Made by a program: the position numbers and the translations under genes. The notes beneath the pieces are model-generated. The model worked only from the letters and a program-made list of their open reading frames with translations. It was not told where the DNA came from and did not search any database. A DNA stretch of 64,000 nt, from NCBI RefSeq assembly GCF_025961205.1, contig NZ_JAOQNH010000001.1, positions 2,814,001-2,878,000 of the forward strand, written 5' to 3'. Positions 56,792 to 64,000 of this stretch are shown one piece after another. The first letter of the stretch is position 1, and the number at the start of each line of letters is the position of its first letter. The stretch is from Azospirillum fermentarium (GTDB lineage: Bacteria; Pseudomonadota; Alphaproteobacteria; Azospirillales; Azospirillaceae).

Positions 56792-57529
56792 ATGTCGGTC
56801 ATTCCGCCGCATCACCGCCCGCTTCAGCAGTTCTTCCGGTCGGGGCCCATGCCCTGCCCCTATCTGCCGGGACGGGTGGAGCGGAAGCTGTTCACCCGGC
56901 TGACCGGCATCCACGCGGCGGAGGTCAATTCCACCCTGTCGCGGGCGGGCTTCCGCCGCAGCCACGACATCGTGTACCGCCCGGTGTGCCCGTCGTGCCA
57001 GGCGTGCGTGCCGGTGCGCATCCCGGTGGCCGGGTTCACCCCGTCGCGGTCGCAGCGCCGGGTGATGCGCACCAACCGCGATCTGACGGTGGCCGAGGTG
57101 CCGGCCATCGCCAGCACCGAACAGTTCCGGCTGTTCGCCGCCTATCAGGCGTCGCGCCACGGGGATTCGGACATGGCCCGCATGGGCATGGCCGATTTCG
57201 CCGCCATGATCGACGAGGGCCGCGCCGACACCCACCTGCTGGAAGCCCGCGGCGGCGGGCGCCTCACCGCGTCGATGCTGATCGACCGGCTCCAGGACGG
57301 CTATTCCGCCGTCTATTGCTATTACGACGCAGATCAGGAATCCCGCAGCCTGGGCAGCTTCATGATTCTCAGCCTCGTGGAACGGGCCCGGTCCCAGGGC
57401 CTGCCCTATGTCTATCTGGGCTACTGGATCGCCGGCAGCCGCAAGATGGCCTACAAGGCCCGCTTCCATCCGCTGGAAGCGTTGACGCCCGACGGTTGGA
57501 TGCGCTTGCCGGAAGACAACGAGCCGTAA
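56792..57529 (+). CDS. bpt: Aspartate/glutamate leucyltransferase Bpt
   Basis: The 245-residue enzyme adds leucine to proteins with N-terminal Asp or Glu, marking them for ClpS/ClpAP. FFRSGPMPCPYLPGRVERKLF and GFRRSHDIVYRPVCPSCQACVPVR carry the conserved cysteines; DSDMARMGMADFAAM and YYDADQESRSLGSFMIL are in the GNAT-like transferase domain, and GYWIAGSRKMAYKARFHPLE ends it. It follows the alpha-E gene after 30 bp and probably shares its transcript. Confidence 0.94.
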   Translation: MSVIPPHHRPLQQFFRSGPMPCPYLPGRVERKLFTRLTGIHAAEVNSTLSRAGFRRSHDIVYRPVCPSCQACVPVRIPVAGFTPSRSQRRVMRTNRDLTVAEVPAIASTEQFRLFAAYQASRHGDSDMARMGMADFAAMIDEGRADTHLLEARGGGRLTASMLIDRLQDGYSAVYCYYDADQESRSLGSFMILSLVERARSQGLPYVYLGYWIAGSRKMAYKARFHPLEALTPDGWMRLPEDNEP

Positions 57530-57806
57530 GCGTACGGCCCGCCCACCCGCTAAGTAAAAACCCGTATGCCCCCGCGGCAGCCCTTGCACGGTCCTTCGTG
57601 CATCGTTTATGCACGCTACAGCAAATGGTTGGTGCTACCATTGCTTTGCCCGGCATCAGCGGGACATAACCCGCAATGCCGTACGGTTAACAGGGTTCAA
57701 AGAGACAAAATCCCGGCGCAAAGCCGGTCGGTGAAAACGCCTGACCATCCGGCAGGCAGACCAAAACACGCCGGCCGCAGCCGGCGGCACGGACAGGGAG
57801 GTCACG

Positions 57807-58346
57807 TTGAACATCCTGCTGCGTTTGAGCAGGGTGATCGACGCCATCAACAACGGTGTCGGCCACCTTACGTACTGGCTGGTCCTGGTCGCTGTCATCA
57901 TCAGCTCAGGCAACGCCACGGTACGGTACGTCTTCAACACCAGCTCCAACGCCTGGCTGGAGCTGCAATGGTATCTCTTCTCGGCCATCTTCCTTCTGTG
58001 CGCCGGGTACACGTTCCTCAAAAACGAACACATCCGCATCGACGTGGTTGTCGGGCGCTTTTCCAAGCGGGTTCACGCCTGGATCGACGTTTTCGGGATC
58101 CTGTTCTTCCTGTTCCCGATGGCGGTGCTGATCCTGGTGCTGTCGTGGCCCATGGTGGTGTCGTCGTACACGATCCATGAAATGTCCAACAACGCGGGCG
58201 GGCTGCTCCGCTGGCCGGTAAAGCTGCTGGTGCCGGTGGGCTTTGCGCTGCTGGTGCTGCAGGGCGTCTCCGAACTCATCAAGCGCATCGCCTTCCTGCT
58301 CGGCCTGACCGACGAGCCGGGCGAGAAGATGCATGGGCATTCGTAA
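57807..58346 (+). CDS. TRAP transporter small permease (DctQ type)
   Basis: The 179-residue protein has four membrane helices (for example LTYWLVLVAVIISSGNATV, LQWYLFSAIFLLCAGYTFL, VFGILFFLFPMAVLILVLS and LLVPVGFALLVLQGVSEL) and VRYVFNTSSNAWLELQWYLF, the DctQ signature for the YiaN-like group that carries mannitol/chloroaromatic acids. The start is TTG at 57807, supported by GGGAGG 4-9 bp upstream. It precedes the large permease gene by 18 bp. The solute-binding protein gene is not adjacent. Confidence 0.92.
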   Translation: MNILLRLSRVIDAINNGVGHLTYWLVLVAVIISSGNATVRYVFNTSSNAWLELQWYLFSAIFLLCAGYTFLKNEHIRIDVVVGRFSKRVHAWIDVFGILFFLFPMAVLILVLSWPMVVSSYTIHEMSNNAGGLLRWPVKLLVPVGFALLVLQGVSELIKRIAFLLGLTDEPGEKMHGHS

Positions 58347-58364
58347 CCCGCGGAGCCGCCGACC

Positions 58365-59894
58365 ATGACGACCTTTCTGATTGCGAATATGGCGCCGCTG
58401 ATGTTCGGCGCCCTGATCTTCCTGCTGCTGATGGGCTTTCCCGTCGCGTTTGCGCTGGCGGCCAACGGTCTGGCCTTCGGCTTGATCGGGATCGAACTGG
58501 GGCTTCTGACCCCGGCGCTGTTCCAGGCATTGCCGGAGCGCGTGTTCGGCATCATGCAGAACGACACGCTGCTGGCCATCCCCTTCTTCACCTTCATGGG
58601 CCTGATCCTCGAACGGTCGGGCATGGCCGAGGATCTGCTCGACACCGTGGGGCAGTTGTTCGGGCCGATCCGCGGCGGTCTGGCCTATGCCGTGATCTTC
58701 GTGGGCGCGCTCCTGGCGGCCACGACGGGGGTTGTGGCGGCCTCGGTGATCTCCATGGGGCTGATCTCGCTGCCGATCATGCTGCGCTACGGCTATGACC
58801 GGCGTCTGGCGTCGGGCGTGATCGCGGCGTCGGGCACGCTGGCCCAGATCATCCCGCCCAGCCTCGTCCTCATCATCATGGCCGACCAGTTGGGCCGTTC
58901 GGTGGGCGACATGTACGCCGGCGCCATGCTGCCGGGTCTGGTGCTGACCGGGCTGTACGCGCTGTACGTCTTCGGCTTCTCCATGGTCGATCCCAAGGCG
59001 GCCCCGGCCCTGCCGCCGGAGGCGCGCAACCTGCACGGCATGGCACTGCTGACGCGGGTGGTGGTGTCGCTGGTGCCGCCGCTGGTGCTGATCTTCCTGG
59101 TGCTGGGCACCATCTTCCTGGGCATCGCCACTCCGACCGAGGGCGGGGCCATGGGGGCCGCCGGCGCGCTGATCCTGGCGCTGATGAAGCGCAAGCTGTC
59201 GATGGACCTGATGAAGCAGGCCATGGACAGCACGGCCAAGCTGACGTCGTTCGTGGTGTTCATCCTGGTCGGCTCGACGGTGTTCGGCCTGGTGTTCCGC
59301 GGCGTCAACGGCGATCTGTGGGTGGAACACCTGCTGACCAGCCTGCCGGGCGGGGAGATCGGGTTCCTGATCGCCACCAACGTTCTGATGTTCGTTCTGG
59401 CCTTCTTCCTCGACTTCTTCGAGCTGGCGTTCATCCTGGTGCCGCTGCTGGGCCCGGTGGCCGAGAAGATGGGCATCGACCTGATCTGGTTCGGCGTGCT
59501 GCTGGGCGTGAACATGCAGACCTCGTTCATGCACCCGCCGTTCGGCTTCGCGCTGTTCTACCTGCGCTCGGTGGCACCGCGGAACGCCTACACCGACAAG
59601 GTGACGGGCAAGCGGACCGAGGGCATCACCACCACCCAGATCTATTGGGGTGCGGTGCCCTTCGTCTGCATCCAGATCGTCATGGTGTGCATCGTGCTGG
59701 CTTTCCCCGATCTGGTGCTGGCCGGTCTGGACCGCCACGAGAAGGTGGATCTGGATAGCATCAAGATCGAGGTGCCGACCATCGACTACGGCGCCCCGCC
59801 CCCGCCGTTCGGGGCCGAGGGCGGCGATGGCAGCGCCCCGGCGGAGCCCGATCCCGGCGCCGATCTGATGAGGCAGTTGCAGCAGCAACAGTGA
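58365..59894 (+). CDS. TRAP transporter large permease (DctM type)
   Basis: The 509-residue protein has about a dozen membrane helices with LLLMGFPVAFALAANGLAFG, LAYAVIFVGALLAATTGVVA, YDRRLASGVIAASGTLAQIIPPSLVLI, GIATPTEGGAMGAAGALIL and LDFFELAFILVPLLGPV. It moves a carboxylate with sodium. The C-terminal 60 residues are cytoplasmic, Pro/Gly/Ala-rich and longer than usual. Solute is unknown since the receptor (DctP) is missing nearby. Confidence 0.94.
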   Translation: MTTFLIANMAPLMFGALIFLLLMGFPVAFALAANGLAFGLIGIELGLLTPALFQALPERVFGIMQNDTLLAIPFFTFMGLILERSGMAEDLLDTVGQLFGPIRGGLAYAVIFVGALLAATTGVVAASVISMGLISLPIMLRYGYDRRLASGVIAASGTLAQIIPPSLVLIIMADQLGRSVGDMYAGAMLPGLVLTGLYALYVFGFSMVDPKAAPALPPEARNLHGMALLTRVVVSLVPPLVLIFLVLGTIFLGIATPTEGGAMGAAGALILALMKRKLSMDLMKQAMDSTAKLTSFVVFILVGSTVFGLVFRGVNGDLWVEHLLTSLPGGEIGFLIATNVLMFVLAFFLDFFELAFILVPLLGPVAEKMGIDLIWFGVLLGVNMQTSFMHPPFGFALFYLRSVAPRNAYTDKVTGKRTEGITTTQIYWGAVPFVCIQIVMVCIVLAFPDLVLAGLDRHEKVDLDSIKIEVPTIDYGAPPPPFGAEGGDGSAPAEPDPGADLMRQLQQQQ

Positions 59895-59902
59895 TGACGA
59901 TG

Positions 59903-59925
59903 GGGGGAGGCCGGTGGCCTCCCCC
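59903..59925 (+). terminator. Hairpin after the TRAP permease genes
   Basis: GGGGGAGGCC and GGCCTCCCCC form a perfect 10-bp stem with a 3-nt loop 8 bp after the stop of the large permease, followed by GTCTCCTAT. It probably terminates transcription of the TRAP operon. Confidence 0.6.
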
Positions 59926-59933
59926 GTCTCCTA

Positions 59934-60299
59934 TCAGGCCGTCCGGTCCCCATGGGGGCGGGCAAGACGGAGATCCGGCTCCATTCTCTCGTGAAGCAGG
60001 CGCAGGATGATGATGCACCGGGGGCCGCCGGGGGGATCATCCACGATGTAATAGAGCATATGGGATGCCGCACCGCGCCGGCCAGCCGCGGTTTCCAGGT
60101 GAAGCGCGCGAAGGCCGGGCACGATATGCCCCCGGTCCCATGAACCGCCACGCGCCGGGTCGGCGGCGGCCATGGTGACCGCCTTGGCAATCAGCGCCTT
60201 ATAAATATCCCGCTGGCGGGTTCCGAACCGTTCGGCGGTTTCCTTCAAAACCGCCCTGAAATCCTGTTTTGCCGCCTCGGTAACGCGGTAGGCGGACAC
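59934..60299 (-). CDS. ParE-like toxin of a type II toxin-antitoxin pair
   Basis: The 121-residue protein opens YRVTEAAKQDFRAVLKETAERFG with the ParE/RelE fold (RDIYKALIAKA), has LRALHLETAAGRRGAASHMLYYIVDD and IIILRLLHERMEPDLR. ParE toxins poison gyrase; RelE kinds cleave mRNA; this is ParE-like by 'ILHERMD' ending. It follows its antitoxin by 4 bp. Confidence 0.85.
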   Translation of the reverse strand: MSAYRVTEAAKQDFRAVLKETAERFGTRQRDIYKALIAKAVTMAAADPARGGSWDRGHIVPGLRALHLETAAGRRGAASHMLYYIVDDPPGGPRCIIILRLLHERMEPDLRLARPHGDRTA

Positions 60300-60303
60300 A
60301 GGC

Positions 60304-60555
60304 TCACTCCTCGATATCGTCCAGGATCATGCCGATGGGGCGGTCATCAAAGCGCCCGACCGTCCAATCACCGATGCCGGTCATGACGGCGCGGCGCAGC
60401 ATCTCCTGCTTTTCCTGGGCAACGGCCTTTTCCCGATGGAGCAGACGAAGCGCCTCCCGCACCACCTCGCTTTGCGAGGTGTAGTCACCGCTGGCCACTG
60501 CATGTTCGACAAACGCGGCCAGCCCTTCGGGCAGGCTGATGGTCATGGTGGGCAT
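60304..60555 (-). CDS. ParD-like antitoxin
   Basis: The 83-residue protein starts MPTMTISLPEGLAAFVEHAV, a ribbon-helix-helix with YTSQSEVVREALRLLHREK, then a C-terminal extension rich in charges (GRFDDRPIGMILDDIEE) that binds the toxin. It should repress its own promoter, which lies at 60556-60640. Confidence 0.88.
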   Translation of the reverse strand: MPTMTISLPEGLAAFVEHAVASGDYTSQSEVVREALRLLHREKAVAQEKQEMLRRAVMTGIGDWTVGRFDDRPIGMILDDIEE

Positions 60556-60643
60556 CTGACACCTCGCCGTTGCTGCCGCCAGCGTGGGATTCCCGCCACC
60601 ATTTGTCAACGCCGCGGATAGCAGCGCCCTCCCCCCAAACACC

Positions 60644-60678
60644 AAGGCCCCGCGCGGGGGATATCCGTGCGGGGCCTT
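60644..60678 (-). terminator. Hairpin terminator downstream of prfC
   Basis: AAGGCCCCGC and GCGGGGCCTT form a 10-bp stem with a 15-nt loop, 30 bp beyond the prfC stop on the minus strand. The following TTGGTGTTT is a poor but possible U tract. It separates prfC from the antitoxin promoter. Confidence 0.55.
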
Positions 60679-60707
60679 GGGGCATCGGAACCGGCAGTAC
60701 GACAGGG

Positions 60708-62315
<1,608 letters not shown>

Positions 62316-62427
62316 GCCAGAACCCAAGGTGATGAATAGGCGTACGGGGGCATCGCTGCCCCCGCGGGAACGGCACTTTACATAGCAGCGTGCCCCACCG
62401 CAGACCAGCGGCGATTCCGGTGGGGCG

Positions 62428-64000
62428 TCACGCAGCGCGCACGGTGCGGATGAAGTGGTCCACCGCTTCGCGCAACGCCACCGCCTGACGGTTCAGCGCG
62501 TCCGCCGACGACAGCGCCCCGCCGGCCAGCTCACCCGTCTGCTCGGCAGCCTGGGTGACGGAGGTGATGTTGTGCGTCACTTCCTGCGTGCCCTGGGAGG
62601 CTTCGCGGACGTTGCGGGCGATTTCGGCGGTGGCCGCTCCCTGTTCCTGCACCGACGATGCGATGGTGGCGGTGATCTCGCTCATGCGCCCGATCGTGCC
62701 GGTGATGTGGCGGATGGCGTCCACGGCGCTGGCCGACACCGCCTGGATCTGCTGCACCTGGGTCTGGATGTCCTCGGTCGCCTTGGCGGTCTGGTTGGCC
62801 AGCGTCTTCACCTCGCTCGCCACCACGGCGAATCCCTTGCCGGCCTCGCCCGCGCGGGCGGCTTCGATGGTGGCGTTGAGGGCCAGAAGGTTGGTTTGGG
62901 ACGCGATGTCGTTGATGAGGTTCACCACCTCCCCGATCTTGTGCGCCGCGTCGGCCAGCGAGCCGACGGTTTCGTTGGTGCGCCCGGCCTCTTCCGCCGC
63001 GGTATGGGCAATAGCAGAGGATTCGGTCACCTGCCGCCCGATCTCGGCCACCGATCCGGTCAGTTCCTCGGTGGCGGCGGCCACGGTGTGGACGTTGCTG
63101 GACGCCTGTTCGGCGGCGGCGGCCACGGCGGCGGACTGGCGGTTGGTCTCGTCGGCAGCGGCGGCCAGGGTTTCGGCGTTGCTGCGCATGCCGTCGGCGG
63201 CCTGGAGCACATGATCGACGATGCCGCGCACGCTGCTTTCAAAGGTGGCGGCCAGATCGTGCAGCGACCGGCGGCGCTCCTCGGCGGCGCGGGTGCGCTC
63301 CTGCTCCTGGGCGGCGTGAAGCTGGCGGTTCTCGCGGCCCGCATTCTTGAACATCTCCAGCGCCGCGGCCAGACGCCCCACCTCGTCCCGCTGATCGGCG
63401 CAGGGCACGGGGATTTCCAGATTGCCGCCGGCAACCGCGGTCATGGCGTCGGTCATGGCCCGCATGGGGCGCGTCACCGTCAGCGCGATCATGACCGATG
63501 CCAGCACCATGCCCAGCAGGATCCCCGCCGCACTGATGGCAGTCAGTTCGAACCGGGTGTCCGTGTTGACCTGGGCGGCCTCCGCCACCTCGCGCTTCAG
63601 CACCTTTTCGTTGCGTTCGGTGATGGCCTGAAGCCGGGCGGCGGCGATGCGGTACTGTTCGTTCAGACGGATCAGCGCGGCGGCGGCGGCGGCGATATCG
63701 CCCTTTTGCGTCAGGGCGTTCACATCGGCGTCGATGGTTTCCATCTTTTCCAGGGCCGCGCGGGCGGTGGCGATGTCGGCCCGGCCTTCGGGGAAGCGGA
63801 CCCGGCTTTCCAGCTCCGTCACAAAGGCCATCACCCGGTCATGCTCCTGGTCGGAGGCGGTGTCCAGTTCCTTCAGCGCCGCGGGGTTGGCGGCCAGGGG
63901 CATCGCCTGCACCAGACGGGTGTAGTTGGCGAACGCGGTGTTGGTCTTGGTCCCCAGCAGGGCCAGTTCGGCGGAGGCGGCAACCCCTTCCACCTCCTTA
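62428..64000 (-). CDS. Methyl-accepting chemotaxis protein (N-terminus beyond window)
   Basis: The open frame reaches the window end (about 524 residues shown, without a start). The visible part begins in a four-helix sensor domain ([14 protein letters not shown]... [18 protein letters not shown]), has one membrane helix ([21 protein letters not shown]), a HAMP domain ([20 protein letters not shown]) and a signalling domain with the conserved tip [19 protein letters not shown]. It binds CheW/CheA. No C-terminal CheR pentapeptide. CheD, encoded at 1386, acts on such receptors. Confidence 0.94.
   Translation of the reverse strand, partial: KEVEGVAASAELALLGTKTNTAFANYTRLVQAMPLAANPAALKELDTASDQEHDRVMAFVTELESRVRFPEGRADIATARAALEKMETIDADVNALTQKGDIAAAAAALIRLNEQYRIAAARLQAITERNEKVLKREVAEAAQVNTDTRFELTAISAAGILLGMVLASVMIALTVTRPMRAMTDAMTAVAGGNLEIPVPCADQRDEVGRLAAALEMFKNAGRENRQLHAAQEQERTRAAEERRRSLHDLAATFESSVRGIVDHVLQAADGMRSNAETLAAAADETNRQSAAVAAAAEQASSNVHTVAAATEELTGSVAEIGRQVTESSAIAHTAAEEAGRTNETVGSLADAAHKIGEVVNLINDIASQTNLLALNATIEAARAGEAGKGFAVVASEVKTLANQTAKATEDIQTQVQQIQAVSASAVDAIRHITGTIGRMSEITATIASSVQEQGAATAEIARNVREASQGTQEVTHNITSVTQAAEQTGELAGGALSSADALNRQAVALREAVDHFIRTVRAA

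Overview
The window is GC-rich, densely coded DNA, most likely the chromosome of a Rhodospirillales/Azospirillales-type alphaproteobacterium. This rests on gene families and order: hisG-hisD-UPF0262-phosphatase, gatCAB, cysE-iscR-cysteine desulfurase, the Bpt-type leucyltransferase, abundant PAS/GGDEF/EAL and chemotaxis proteins, and the codon style. The assignment is an inference; no rRNA gene is present to settle it.

Layout. 1-1979: start of an acyl-CoA-ligase-like gene, a double cold-shock-domain protein with an RGGY repeat linker, and an orphan cheD. 1976-12850: a complete type I-E CRISPR-Cas locus. cas3 faces away from a casA-casB-cas7e-cas5e-cas6e operon, a 17-repeat array follows cas6e, then cas1 and cas2, and the locus ends beside a tRNA-Met gene. 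casA carries a frameshift exactly in a run of 11 C. A second small array (4 repeats, identical repeat, same leader core) lies about 26 kb away at 37842-38052 on the other strand.

13012-17914: mnmA, a reduced isc-like group (ferredoxin, an HscB-like protein without HPD, cysteine desulfurase, IscR-type regulator) and cysE. 18206-25141: a hydrolase, a Tat-exported flavin oxidase, the remains of an EndoQ-UvrD fusion gene, an ABC-F ATPase with a possible leader-peptide attenuator, a coupled pair of tiny membrane proteins and tRNA-Ser. 25380-35642: a PAS histidine kinase, gatCAB, a hydroxyisobutyrate dehydrogenase-like enzyme and the hisG-hisD group. 36094-46767: small hypothetical and FlaG-like proteins, DUF29, the second CRISPR array, a PAS-GGDEF-EAL protein, a glycosyltransferase, a FliL-like protein, rsmA and cell-wall enzymes. 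46966-64000: penicillin acylase, threonine deaminase, a TetR regulator divergent from a metal-dependent hydrolase, a flavin reductase, motB, a circularly permuted ATP-grasp plus alpha-E pair, bpt, TRAP transporter permeases, a ParDE-like toxin-antitoxin pair, prfC and a chemoreceptor cut by the window end.

How the genes work together. The two arrays should be processed by the one Cas6e and used by the one Cascade/Cas3 set, provided CasA is made in full length. The cysteine and Fe-S genes (cysE, iscR, desulfurase, ferredoxin) and mnmA form a sulfur-handling neighbourhood. GatCAB, prfC, bpt, rsmA and ABC-F serve translation and protein fate.
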